NCBI GenBank assembly: GCA_004431415.1
Contig: QPMI01000434.1
Coordinates: 1 to 64,000, forward strand
DNA from: Cyanophora paradoxa
Lineage: Eukaryota; Glaucocystophyceae; Cyanophorales; Cyanophoraceae
Direction: 5' to 3'
Length of the DNA: 64,000 nt
In this document: piece by piece, positions 23,972 to 34,894 of the stretch
Layout of the letters: every line of letters starts with the position of its first letter
Numbering within the stretch: the stretch's first letter is position 1
The notes under the pieces: generated by a model
Databases searched by the model: none
What the model was told of the DNA's origin: nothing
Seen by the model: the letters and a program-made list of their open reading frames with translations, nothing else
Position numbers and translations under genes: made by a program

Positions 23972-24711
23972 CGCCCGCGCCTCGGCTGACCGCTCCCCGC
24001 CCCCGACCTCGCCATCCCCCGCCCCTCCCTGGCCCCCATCCCGACCGCATCCGAAGCCCGCCCCGTGCCATTCAATGCTTCGGAATTGCATCGCGGGTCC
24101 TCTCATCCGCTTGTGCACCGTGGCACCTTGGTAGAAGGGAGTTCGAACACAACACTAGTACTGTGACAGGGTGCTGGGGCACTGCGGCAAATTCGAGACG
24201 TCGATTGGATCGACGGGCCGGCGAGCGCCGGCGCTAGCTAAAGTTAGCGCTCGATCGTAATCGCGAGCCGCTGAGCGTTATAGCTATAGCTAGCGCTAGC
24301 TCGCGCTCGAGACCTAGTTAACGATGTCGATCGCATCGCCGAGTCGTAAATGCCATGATGCGTATGCGGGCGCAAGCATGTGAATGCAGCTGCGAGCCAT
24401 CGAGTGTCGCATTTCTGTCGCATTTCTTTCTCTGTCTTTAAATTGAGTAAGGGTAAATAGAATAGAATACACTATGGGTAAGGTCAAGCCTACAGAAACG
24501 AACGCTAGCTAGCTAGAATACTAGATACAGGGCCGGGGCATATATCTACAGAATTCTCCCATAAATAGAGAACCGAGGCGCGAATGTGCCGCGGGCTGAA
24601 AGCCCAACAGCTATGCACAAAGGGCGCAAAAGAGAAGCCGAAAGCGGAGGCGGCGGGCACGAAATGGGCGGGTGGGGCGCAGGGAGCCCCGGCTAGTCCC
24701 GGGGGGCGGGC
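23972..24711. other. Convergent intergenic stretch with AT-richer palindromic repeats
   Basis: 740 bp between the tryptophan synthase and MAPKK stop codons. From about 24225 to 24315 the sequence is made of overlapping gctagc, agcgct and agctatagct palindromes that could fold. The 12-mer gcaccgtggcac at 24115-24126 recurs in two other intergenic stretches. No coding frame or RNA gene was recognised. Confidence 0.6.
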
Positions 24712-26930
24712 CTATCGGACGCGGGGCCGGCCCTTGAGGGTGGAGGCGAGCTCGGGGTGGGCGTGCGGGGCGGCGGCGGCGGGCGGCGGGGCGGCGGGGG
24801 CGGGGCCGGCGATGTCGCGGAAGGTGGAGATGCCGAAGCCCGTGACGCAGAGGCCGAGGTCGTCCAGGGGCGAGGGCGGCTGCGAGCCCTCCGACCCCTC
24901 CGAGAGGCTCGCCTTCTCGCTGTTGCTCGACGCGCTCCGCCCCGTCGAGTTCAGCGAGCCCTTGCCGCCCCCGAAGGCGCCGCCGCCCCGCCCCTCGCCC
25001 GCCTTGAGCGGCTGGGGCCGCCGCTCCTTCCCCTTGGCCTCCCGGTAGTTGCTGCTCCCGAAGTTGTACGTGTCCGGCTGCGTCCGCTTGGCCCCGGGCG
25101 GCGGCATCACCGCCCCGGCCTCGTGCGGCGAGCCGCCGATCGGCATCCGCGCGATCCCCGCCGAGAGGCCCGTCGGGCTCCCGTCCGCCTCCCCCGCCTC
25201 GCCCCTGCGCGCCGCGGGGTCAGCGAGGGCCGGCCACAGCGGCGCCCCCCGGGGCCCGCCCGCCCCGCGCACCTGGCCTGGCTCTGGACGAGGACGTTGA
25301 GGATCCACTCGGAGAGGCGCGCCCCGTTGGACGCGAACTTGCGGATGAAGGGGTGCGCCTGCGCCGCGCCCCGCCGCGCACCGTCAGCTCCGGCGCCCCC
25401 GCGGGCCCGTCGGGGCGACGCGCACCAGCAGCTGCTCAACCGTCGCTCGCTTTTCGGGGTCCCGCTCGAGGCTGCGCGCCCTCTCAGAAGAGGCGGGGTC
25501 GCAGGGGGCGAGGGGGCGGGGCGGGGCGGGGAGCACCAGGCGAGGATGAACTTGCGGAACTCGGGGGAGTAGTTGCGCATGGGGATCTTGCTCGCGTCGA
25601 ACGCCTCGATGTGGTGCAGCATCTCCTGCCCCCGCCCGCCGTCACGCGGGGCGCGGCGTTGCAGAGACGGGCGTTCCGCCCGGGGCCGCACCCAGTACGA
25701 GTTGGGGACCCCCAGGGGGTACTTCCCCACCGCGCACTCCAGGAGGGTCATGCCGAGCGCCCAGATGTCCGCCGGGTACTTGTATCCCTTGTCCGAGCGC
25801 ACCCGCTCCGGCTGCCGGCTCGCCTCAGCGTGGCACCGGCGGCGGCGGCGGCGGCGGCGGGCGCACGGCCATGTACTGTATCGTGCCTATGAAGGTGTCG
25901 ACTTGCGTCTGGGTGTTGAGCACGCGGCTGCATATGCCGAAGTCCGCGAGCTTCACCTGCGCCGGCCGGAATCGGCCCCGTGCAGACCACGTGGCGCAAC
26001 GAGCCGGCCGCGCACCTGTCCTCTGCTGTTCATGAGAATGTTTGACGGCTGCGCGAGATAGATCAGGGGGCAGTGCGGGGAGGAGGTGCTGGGACTAAAG
26101 AAAGAAGCAGAAATGAAAAACGATAACACTGACCTTGATGTCGCGGTGGATCTGCTTTCGCTCCTCGTGCACGTAACGCACGCCAAAAAGAACCTTGCGA
26201 GCGATCGCTCGGCTCGGCGCGCGGAACGGCTGCGCGCGCGCGCGCGGTCGAGGCGGCCTGCACACCTGCTGCGCGATGTCCGCGAGGATATCCTCAGAGA
26301 ACGACCCGTTCCGCTTCATCACGTCCGACAGGCTGCCCTGGTCCATGTACTCGGTGATCAAGTAGAAGGACGCGTCCTGCGGAGTTTGGCATCCGCTCAG
26401 CACGCGCGAAACGCGATCCTCCACCAGCGCTGGAGGGCGCGTGGCAAGGGCCGGGCGCGGCGGACCTTGTAGAAGCAGTTGTGGAAGGAGATGATGTGAT
26501 CGCAAGTGTTTTGGTACAGCATCATCGTCTCTTTGAAGACCTCCTCCACCCTGTCGGAGTCGTTGTCGTTCAACGTCATGACCTGCGCCGGCGATCGGCC
26601 GATGGAACTTCGGCCGTGTCACCGGCCAAACCTTGCAAGCTACGATGCGACCAGACGGTGTGTGCCTGCACGCGTGCACGACGCCGCCAGCACCCCTTCC
26701 GATGACTTCTCTCAACTCCAGGTCTTCAAGCCGCGTGACAAGCGACCCGCCGCTGCCAGCCTGGAGAGGGGATGAGTGCCAGCCAGCGGAGAGGGGACGC
26801 TGCCTACATGCCTTGGCACTGATGATGCCGCATGCATTCACTGCGATCTCCTTTGCGCTGAAGGTCCCAGAGGCCGTCCTGCGGACGGGCAGATTGCTCG
26901 GAGGATCGCAAGCAGCAGCGCTGGGGTAGC
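24712..26930 (-). CDS. MAPKK-like protein kinase (5' end unresolved)
   Basis: Dual-specificity MAP kinase kinase type. Kinase subdomains in order on the minus strand: Gly loop IGRGAGGVVHACRH; catalytic Lys in RIVACKV; MTLNDNDSDRVEEVFKET; a hinge with LITEYMDQGSLSDVM; HRDIK catalytic loop; PSNILMNSRGQ; VKLADFGICSRVLN (DFG) and VDTFIGTIQYMAPERV. Thr residues lie in the activation loop as in MAPKKs. Then YPADIWALGMTLLECAVGKYP and a C-lobe exon AHPFIRKFASNGARLSEWIL. Before the kinase is SGTFSAKEIAVNACGI, like the SGTF segment of plant MAPKKs. The C-terminal tail of about 130 residues is Ser/Pro/Gly-rich. The frame stays open upstream to 27384 in sequence of non-coding character, so the true start, possibly on a separate exon, is not identified; 26930 is approximate. 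Confidence 0.82.
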
Positions 26931-27418
26931 TTACACGCTGTATCCAGATGCCCCCTTCTTTGTTGGAAAGATAGCTGCTGGGCCTGCTTGGGCGGGCGTC
27001 TGCACGAGCAACGGGGCTTTCGGGCCCTGTGCTTTCCGCGGGCCTGCCACCGCCGCGGCCATCGCCGAAGCCCGACGTGCGCCTAGGCCTAGCTAAAATC
27101 CCTGCGCCGATCCGACCATCCGAGGGACGGACTGCGTCTACCGAGTTTCGCGCCGAACCGATGTCCGACGGTCGATGCAGAACCTTAGGCCGCAACTTGG
27201 AAGCTCGAAACGCTGTACCCCTGCGCCGGCGGTTCGCTTGCGAGTGCATGCTGCGCTGCCTGCGCATGCACGGACTAGCAGCACAGTGCGCATGCAGCAG
27301 CCCTCGCGATTGACGTGCGCACCTCCGCCACCGCAACGTCGACGTCGACAAAATGCTGGCACTCAAATCCACGTGCAAGTGCAAGTGCTGACTTCCAAAT
27401 AGCGCGCTACGGCCGCGG
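26931..27418. other. Probable 5' leader/promoter region of the MAPKK-like gene
   Basis: Lower GC than the neighbouring genes. Frames are open on both strands but their translations (Arg/Ala/Ser/Cys-rich, no motif) look like chance. The true kinase start codon may lie here. Confidence 0.45.
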
Positions 27419-29583
27419 TCAGCGCGCAGGACGCCGGAGCTTTACGCGCCCGGGGGCCCCCGCGGCTCCAAAACGGAACAGTTTGCGGCCTGCGAGGCCG
27501 CGGGGGGGCTGCACTGGGCCGGGGGCAGTGGCCGCCGGAGAGCTCGAGTCCGGATGCTCGCCGGGGGGGAGCCCGGCGGTGGCGGAGGCGAGGAGGGAGG
27601 AGAGGAGGGAGGAGAGGTCGGGGTCGGAGGGGAAGGTGCCGGGGGCGAGCGGGGCGCTGGGGCCGGGGCCGGGGGAGGGGCGGGCGATGCGGGCGCCGAG
27701 GGCGTGGAGGGCGGCGACCTTCTCGCGCATGAACCGGTGCGCCTCCGCCACCGCGAAGAGGCGCCCCGCCTCCTCCTCCCCCACCACCTGCCCCGGCCCG
27801 TCTGCCGCAAGCCCAGGCGCCGGCGCGGTTCCGGAGGACGCGGACGCGCACCTGCTCCTCCAGCTCGGGGGCGGGGGCGGGCGCTGGCGGCGCCTCGGCG
27901 GGGGCGGGCGCCACGAGCGCCCTGGCGAGATCCAGTAGCGCCTCTCTGCGCGCGGGAGCGTCACGGCGTCGCTGGGGGACTGGGGGCGGGGGCGGAGCGG
28001 GCACCGGGGGGCCTCGGAGCGGAGGTGCGGGACGGCGGCGTCGGGGGCGGCGGCGGCGAGGGCAGCCCGCAGCTCCTCCTCGGACATCGCTGCGAGGGAG
28101 GCCGCCCCCAGGCCCTCCCTCCTCGCCAGGAAGCGCGGGTACGCCCCTGGGGAGACTCGTCGCCGGCGGCGGGTGGCGGCGACGGAGGCCGGACGAGAGA
28201 GGGCGCACCGGGGGCGGGGTCGACGGCGGGGTCGGCCCCGCGGGCCCAGGCCGTCCGGAACGCAGGGGAGGCCGCCTGGCGGCCCGTGAGGGAGGGGAGG
28301 AGACGGAGAGGGGAAGAAGGGCGGACGCGGGCGCGGAGGCAGGCGGGGGCGAGCTCGGCGAGGTCTCCGAGGAGGGCGAGGCGGGGACAGCGCGAGGCGG
28401 CGGCGCCGCCCGTGAAGTCCCCCACCTCCCGGAACGCCCTGCGCGAGGCTCCGCTCAGCTGGCGATGATATTTAGCTCGGCTGAGCTCTGGAGGGCGGGC
28501 CGCGCGCCGCTGGGTGCGGTCCTGGGAGCGGGGCCGGCGGGCGAGGAAGGCGGGCGGGCGGAGGAGGTCGAGGAGGAGGAGAGCGGGCCCGGAGCCGGCC
28601 TCGCCGGCGTCGCCGGCGTCGCCGGGGTGGGACCAGAGCGAGGCGGCGTGGAGCGCGTCGAGGGGCACGCGGAGGCGGTACACGGCGGCCTCTCTGAAGG
28701 CCCCCGCCGCCCGCCGCAGCCCCCGCGCCGCCCGCGTCCTCGGCATCGCCCCGCCCCGCCCCCGCCGCGCCATCTCCACCAGAGCGTCCGAGCCGCCCCC
28801 CCCCTCCTCCTCCTCCTCCTCCCCCTCCTCTCCCCCGTCCCCCTCCGAGGCGCTGCTCGCTGCGCCGGGTCGGCCGGCGGTGCGCGGGAGGCGCGGGCGC
28901 TGGCCTGACCGGTCTCCCAGGCGTTTTTGTTCGGGTCCAGGCACCACATGCTGCCCTCCAGCTTCGGGCAGTAGCCAGCGAAGTCCAGCCTGGAGGGGGA
29001 GTTTGATTGAGGCAGGCCAGGCCCGGGGATGGCGACGGCGCGCACGCGAGCTCCGTCTCGGAGACGCGGAGGAGGAGGCGGAGGGGGTACGAGGCGACGA
29101 AGAGCCAGTCCCCGACGTGGAGACCCCAGAGGCGACGGCCGGCCACGACGGGAAGGCCCTCGTCCGCGTGTCCGGGTACCTCGTGGTCGGGGGCCTCGCC
29201 CCCCTCCTCCCCATCGTCCCCCTCCTCCTCGTCGCTCCCCTCGCAGCGGTACGGCCCCTCCGGCGGCGCCTCGTCCGCGTCGAACTCCACGCGGTAGCCC
29301 ACGCGCCCGTCGCCCTCGCCTTCGTTCGCCGCCCCGACGCCCGCGTACGTAGAGGCCAGCTCGCACAGCCCTGCAATGCTCGTCTCCTCCTTCCATTCCG
29401 GCAGCAGCCAGTCGTCTCGGAGCGGGTCGACGGCGTGGAACGCGGAGAAGCCGACCTACGAGGCTGAGACGCGTACGCGGATGCACGAGGCGCAGCGCGG
29501 CAGGCACGCACTGCTTGCTGGACGCCCTCGCCCGCGAAGGCTCCCACGAAGGCTCCCACCTCGTACATGTATTCTTTCGCCAT
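27419..29583 (-). CDS. Unknown protein
   Basis: I do not recognise the family. The start at 29583 gives MAKEYMYEVGAFVGAFAGEG. A GT-AG intron (donor gtgcgtgcc, acceptor cctcgtag) joins GVQQA to VGFSAFHAVDPLRDDWLLPE. The next exon has WKEETSIAGLCELASTYAGV, then GRVGYRVEFDADEAPPEG and an acidic stretch, then RRLWGLHVGDWLFVASYPLR. A further exon reads LDFAGYCPKLEGSMWCLDPN. The C-terminal half includes EAAVYRLRVPLDALHAASLW and, on the last exons, EAHRFMREKVAALHALGAR, with long Pro/Ser/Ala-rich linkers. The mid-section frame (about 28000-28900) is uncertain because several frames stay open. It lies tandem to the MAPKK gene and divergent from the next + gene. Confidence 0.5.
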
Positions 29584-29730
29584 GTCGCTCGCGGTAAAAT
29601 CCCAGGCCGTGCGATTCGCAGCTGCGATCCTGCCGCCTACGCCTCGTGTTACTCCCGAACTACTAACGGAATTTGGAGCGCCCTACGGCTTGCTGGACGA
29701 TGCATATGTTTCACCCGCGTCCGCTCCCCG

Positions 29731-29745
29731 CCCCCCCCCCCCCCC
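29731..29745. repeat. Poly-C tract
   Basis: Run of 15 C in the spacer between two divergent unknown genes. Confidence 0.85.
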
Positions 29746-29836
29746 TTCGGGCCCCAGGGGGGTAGAAGCCCGCTAGCCGTTAGCAGCAGCGCCTCCACAT
29801 CCGCCTTCGGGCGCCGCTATACCTCGTGCAACAATC

Positions 29837-31149
29837 ATGCAGCGTCCCGGTTTTAGCTTGCTGGAGCGCACCCTGTGCATCGACCACACCAAGGACGTGC
29901 TCGATCGCACTGAAGGGCGCGCGGCGGCGGTGCGCTTCGCCTCGCCTCAGCATGGGCGCAGCTCGAGCTTCTTCCGTCATAGATGCTAGATGCTACCAAG
30001 ACCAAGCTATGTCGCGCCGCCCCCCGCCTCCTCGCTGGAGAGCGCGTCGTGGCCAGCAATGGAGAGCGCGCTTGCGGGCTCGTTTGCTAGATTGCGCGCC
30101 TCACGGCTGCACGCGAATGCTTATCATAGTATGCTGCGTTGTCAGGGGCTGGAGTGGTCGTGCACGATGCGCGAGCTGCCGTCGCCAGCGCGCGTGGCGC
30201 TGGACGAGTGGCTGCGGCTGCGGCCGCTGCCCGTGCAGACGGACTTCGTGGAGGGCAGCAACGACGCGTACGGCGCATGGGACGACCTCATGGCCCGCCT
30301 CGCGCAGTGCGCCGCCTGCTGCCGCGTACGCTCGTCGCGCACCTCTCCCGATCCGAGCGCTGCGCAGGGCGCACCGGGAGGCCGAGGAGGCCGCGGAGGC
30401 GCGGGCAGCGCTGTCGATGCGGAGGACGGCGAAAGCCGAGCCGTCGCGCCCGCCGCCGCCGCCGAACCCCGTGCAGCCGGACCTGCTCCCGCCTGCCCGG
30501 GAGAGGGGCGGGGAGGCGGAGAGGTGGCGCTACGAGCGGCGGGCGCCGCCTGCGCACGCGCGGGAGGCGTACCGGGCGATCCGAGGGGCGCTGCAGGGCG
30601 CGTGCTCCGTGGATCTGCCCCCGGAGGAGGATGGGTGGAGGCCCGTCGTCGTGCGCCGAGCGCCGGCCCCGCGGCGTGCGCTTGCGGGGCGCCGGCCTCA
30701 CGGGGCGGCCGCGCGCAGCTGCGGGAGACGGCGGCCCGTACGGTGGTCCCCGTGGCGGAGTACCACCACGCCTCGGGGCTCACCCTCTCCGCCACCGAGG
30801 CCCGCCGCCCGCCCCCCCGCCCGCGCAGCGGCCGCTCGCCTGAGCCCCGAGCAGCCCTTCGTCAGGACGGTGGTGAACAACGAGACGCACGGGCGGCCCA
30901 CGGATGTCCGTTTCTCCCGCGAGCGGGTGCGCGGCCCGGCCCCCGCGCGGGGCGGCGTCCCGGAAGCGCTCTCTCACGGCCGGCCCCGGGCCCGGCGGCC
31001 CGATCCGCACAGACCGCCTCGCCAGCGCGCTCGTCGCCTTCGCGGGCACGACCATTGCGGGCGACCTCGCTTTCGCAGCCAGCCCCGATTCCACACTTGG
31101 CAGATGGCAGCGGTTTTGCAACCATCTTGATCACTGTGTGACATCTTGA
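29837..31149 (+). CDS. Unknown protein
   Basis: Not recognised. The best coding stretch is an exon following an acceptor at about 30149 (gttgtcag): GLEWSCTMRELPSPARVALD, then LPVQTDFVEGSNDAYGAWDD. After an intron ending gctgcgcag near 30368 comes a helical exon rich in Arg/Glu/Ala: AHREAEEAAEARAALSMRRT and HAREAYRAIRGALQG. Later exons read VPVAEYHHASGLTLSATEA, PFVRTVVNNETHGRPTDVRF and SALVAFAGTTIAGDLAFAAS, ending CNHLDHCVTS. Two starts are possible: ATG at 29837 (MQRPGFSLLERTLCIDHTKD, which would need an intron) or ATG at 29990. No signal peptide or domain was recognised. Exon edges are tentative. Confidence 0.45.
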
Positions 31150-31510
31150 TTCTAGCACAGCGGCTTCCAGCACAAATCTCGCCGCCAGTCGCACGCCGGC
31201 GCGCTAGCTGATCATGATCCTGAGCCCTGCCACTGCCACGTGCACTGCGCTGCCGCAGTGCGCATGTGCATGCGGCCATGCGCGGATTCAATGCAACTGC
31301 GTCCCTTGAGCTTGTACGAGAGTGATGAGAGTGAGTTTGACGCGCCAGTTCGGGAGTGATGAGTGCGCGTTGAACGCTCCTCCGTCCCCCTTGTACATCT
31401 GCGTACCCCTGTCAAATGACCTCTGACCTCCTCTGACATCTAACGTCGACTTCACTTCTTCACTTCTTTCTCCAGGCCGTTATCTGAACATATAACCTCA
31501 AGCGCACAAA
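31150..31510. other. Intergenic stretch
   Basis: Lower GC. Contains two copies of gagtgatgag (about 31319 and 31354). Likely the 3' flank of one gene and the promoter of the next, both on the + strand. No other feature was seen. Confidence 0.5.
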
Positions 31511-33122
31511 ATGGCGACGCCCGACATGGTCGCCCTCGATGCTCTGCTTGAGCTGCTGCTGCGGCTGCAGGTGCGCGGTCGATGTTTCATCACCCCGTTT
31601 TTGATGTGTTGGCCGTGTTCTCGAGTCCCTGACGCGCTCCAATTTTGCAGGGGCTCGCGGTGGCGTCCAAGATGTTCCGCAAGACCAAAACCCGCGTTCT
31701 CGCGGTCTGCCAGCGCATTGAGCACAAGATCCCCGTCGTCATTATCAAGCAAGGCGGACACGTGGCCTACGTGGCGGAGAGAGAGTTCGAGTCCACGCCA
31801 AGCCTTCAGGTGACCTCTGAGGGAGGAGTCGGCCTCGGCAGCGCCGAGCTGGAGCTCAAGAGCTTGAAAAACGACGACATCATGCAGTTCGGAAAACTTC
31901 CTGGCTCCAACAACAGCGTCCTCCTTCGCCGCCCACCGCAAGCTGAACAGCGCCCCCCCGCCGTCGGGTCGGGCGCCGCGCCGTGCACTAACCGCGAGAA
32001 GCAGCACCGAGGACGAGGGGGGGGCGGAGGCGCGGGAGGCCGAGAAGTGATGTGGCGGGGCGAGCGTCCAATTGTAGTCGTCCGATTGTAGGCCGTGGAG
32101 GCGCCTCCTCGAGGTGGCTATTTCTGATGTCGCTGGCGAAATCGCACGCTTCTACGTCCGAGTTCTGACGAAAACCTCGGGTCCGAACGCTGCCTCGTCC
32201 CGCGCGCCCAGCGCGGCGCCTGATGCGCATTGATCCGCGCAGACCGATACTACGAGCGGGTTGTAGAAGTTCCTGCATTGCCAGCTCGCATCCCTGCATC
32301 GCCGGCCAGCAAGTCCGACTACTCTGACGTCGACGAGGTCAGATGCCGCCCTCCGAAGCAGCATGTGCAGCAGGAGGGGACAGCCCCGGCGCCCGCCCCG
32401 CTCCCTGCCTTCATCCCGGGCCTGCCTGATGCCAACGAGGTCCGCGTGCTCCCGCCGGCTCTCCCTCTTCTCCTTCCCGCCTTGACCGGGCATGCAGGAT
32501 GCGGTGACGCGCAAGCTGCAGAACCTCTCGGACAACGGCGCCCTCGAGGACGTGGAGTCGCAGATCACTCTGGGGCGGCTCCACCGCAACGGCGCCTTCG
32601 GAAGCCCCGCCACGGTGAGTCCCGTCCTCGCTGTCTCTTTTTCTCGCCGTCCGACCTCCGGGGCAGCAGGCGCAGCAGGGGCAGCAGGCGGCGGCACCCG
32701 CCCCGCTCCCGGCCTTCATCCCGAGCCTGCAGGCGCCAATCTCCGGCCTCCTCGGCGAGCCTCTCCTAGCGCCCTTGTCGCCGGCCTCGCGCCCGTTTGT
32801 GGGGGACCAGTTCGCCCTGGACCTGCCCCTGCCGCCCCTGTCTCCGGCCTCGGGCTCTTCGGTTGACCTGGTGCGCCCCCCGCTTTTCTGCGGTCTCCAC
32901 GCCCCTGTCCTGCTGCTAGCTTACCTGGCGCGCAGGATCTGTTCGACTACGCACCAGTCGATGACGCGATCGATTTTGAGCAGTTCCTCAATGGTGTCTT
33001 GAACGAGGTTCGAGTTCTTACCCCGCTTCTAACCGGCGGACGATGTTTGCCCCGCCTCTAACCGGCGCGCGCAGGATGCGGCCGCGGCCGCTTCTCGCTC
33101 AAACGGCACCCGCGCTTGTTGA
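31511..33122 (+). CDS. Unknown protein with duplicated APAPLPAFIP segments and acidic C-terminus
   Basis: Not recognised. The start at 31511 gives MATPDMVALDALLELLLRLQ, then after an intron LAVASKMFRKTKTRVLAVCQ, IPVVIIKQGGHVAYVAEREF and LKSLKNDDIMQFGKLPGSNN. A further exon (start near 32093) gives RRLLEVAISDVAGEIARFYV, joined over a GTCCGA-donor intron to RYYERVVEVPALPARIPASP. Two later exons share VQQEGTAPAPAPLPAFIP and GQQAAAPAPLPAFIPSL. The exon near 32938-33009 reads DLFDYAPVDDAIDFEQFLNG, acidic and hydrophobic like a transactivation segment. The last exon ends NGTRAC with TGA at 33120-33122. The introns have clean GT...AG ends. A transcriptional regulator is a guess from the acidic tail only. 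Confidence 0.55.
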
Positions 33123-33302
33123 TTCAACGGTTTCTCCCCTCTCCTTGCCGCAGTGGCATGCGTGGCAACCCCTCGGGGCCCTCCATTGCCGAACATTGCG
33201 CAAGAGTATAAAGAGCCACTGACTTGCCGCGCGCGTCAGTTGGGTCCGGGGAAGGGAATTTAATCATGTGAACGGGACTGTTGCACTGCAGTGGCTTGGC
33301 AT

Positions 33303-34136
33303 TCACAGCGCGCACAAGACTCGCACAAAATGGGCGGGGGGGCTGCAGTTTGGCAGCCCCGTGCGGGACTGCACTGGACGTTCGCACCGGCCGCCGCTTG
33401 CAGCTGCTTGTCCGTGCAGCGATTGCAGCCGCGCCGCGAGGCGAGGTTGTGACTGCCAGCAGGCGGAATCGATCCCGCAGCAGCCGGCTGCCCGTGCTCT
33501 GCGATTGAGCGCTGTGAGCTCGTATCGCAAGTCGAGCACTTGGTGCGCCTCGCGGACCGACGTGTACAGTCGCCGAGGCGGCGGCCGCGGGTTCCGCGCG
33601 CGCAGCGATGCTCTGCGGCTCCGGCTCATCTGCGACAGCGTATACGCGCATCGAAAAGGTAAGTTTCGAAGGCTTCGAAAGCATAATGACCGCGTACCAC
33701 GTGAGCGGTTCTTTGCACAGGATGCAGTTGCGTGGTGTGCCACAACTTTCGCCGGTCCGAAGCGCACGAAGTGGGCAGCGCAGAGGTCACAGCCCCACAC
33801 GTCTTTGCTGCCGGTGGCTTTGCTCTTCTGCTGACAGTCCCCGCACTCAGGCCGCTCGCTGAACGCGTGGGCGCCGCTGGTCGAGCTGCGGGTTCCTCCA
33901 GGGCGACCTACGCTGGCTGCAGGCGCGGGGGCGCGACATCCTGGCACATGACTGTACAGCGCGTCCCTCGTGCAGAAGTGCTGGGCGCAGTGCAGGCACT
34001 TGCCGCCGTATTGGCGCCGAGACCCGCCACAGCCCGGCAGGCCGCAGGGCTGGCTCGCTGGCTCGATGTCGACTCCGATAGCAATGTCCGCGGGGGGCGC
34101 CGATCCCCGCGGACGGCCAGACCGTGGGAGGCTCAT
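33303..34136 (-). CDS. Putative zinc-finger-like protein (doubtful)
   Basis: Open frame of 277 codons on the minus strand. Its N-terminal half has two Cys/His clusters: KCLHCAQHFCTRDALYSHVP-GC, and CGDC followed by WGCDLCAAHFVRFGPAKVVA with AHHATASC after it. The second resembles BED-type fingers (CxxC ... H ... C) of hAT-like transposases. An intron (gtacgcg ... cgcag) may join it to MSRSRRASLRARNPRP. On the opposite strand a neat gtaagt ... cacag pair at about 33660-33720 would support a + strand gene instead. No transposase core was found. It could be a domesticated fragment or chance. Confidence 0.3.
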   Translation of the reverse strand: MSLPRSGRPRGSAPPADIAIGVDIEPASQPCGLPGCGGSRRQYGGKCLHCAQHFCTRDALYSHVPGCRAPAPAASVGRPGGTRSSTSGAHAFSERPECGDCQQKSKATGSKDVWGCDLCAAHFVRFGPAKVVAHHATASCAKNRSRGTRSLCFRSLRNLPFRCAYTLSQMSRSRRASLRARNPRPPPRRLYTSVREAHQVLDLRYELTALNRRARAAGCCGIDSACWQSQPRLAARLQSLHGQAAASGGRCERPVQSRTGLPNCSPPAHFVRVLCAL

Positions 34137-34894
34137 CGGCGGGCCAGCGCGGGAGATGTATCGGGTACGTCAAAAAGACTTTTGCAGGGTAAGTTAACGC
34201 ACTCTCCAATGCGATTGGCTAGCGCGCGGGGCGTCCTCCTACACGACCGCGCTCGCGCCCGGCCTCGCTCCCGCTGCACAGAATGTCGGGCATGATGCAA
34301 GCATTGACCACGAACTGGTCTGGCCCGTATATCTGCTCCCTGTGCGTCGCTGGACCCATTTTTGTCCCGGGTGTTGGTGCCTGTTCCTGGATCACCCTTT
34401 GGTCGGACGGGACCGGGAGACACGGTTTCGGGGTCCCCTGGGGATGCGCTTTCAGGACGTACCGCGCGGCCCGGGTTTTGCGGAGGTCGGGGAAATGGGA
34501 TTTGGGGTAGGGTTGGGCCCGAGGGACAGGGACAGGGGAAGTGATTTTCCCTTCCCCAATTACGAGGTAGAAACGGGCGCCCTTACTAAGTTAAGTGCTT
34601 TTCCTTGTTCCCTTCCCTTCTGTCACGTCCCTCATGTTTTCGGATCGACGTTGTCGCCTTTCATTTCGCGTGCACATCCGTAGCTTTTCGAAGCAGTTTT
34701 GCAATCTTCACGTTCCAATTCGTAGACGCTGCTGGCCAGACTTAGATGCACATGTCTTCTCAGAGCCTCGGAGAGTCTGTCGGCCGCTGCCGCCTCGTGC
34801 AAATAGCCAAGCTCTCGGTTCCTGCGCTCTCGATGCAGCGCGCTGGCCTGGCTGCTCTGCGGGCTGGAGCTGCCTGGCTGCTCTGCGGGGGCGG
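34137..34894. other. Intergenic stretch
   Basis: Contains a purine-rich part at about 34390-34560 with gggacaggg-type repeats and an AT-richer part to 34740. It should include the 3' end of the M32 peptidase gene. The open frames have no protein-like features. Confidence 0.5.

Noticed and set aside
26931-27384. MAPKK N-terminal extension starting MHLHVDLSAS
   Set aside because: The frame is open but the base composition is that of a spacer and the translation lacks any family feature; the true start probably lies closer or on another exon.
34283-34683. Overlapping plus-strand ORFs before the M32 peptidase gene
   Set aside because: Translations are Gly/Arg/Phe-rich with no domain, in sequence of intergenic character.
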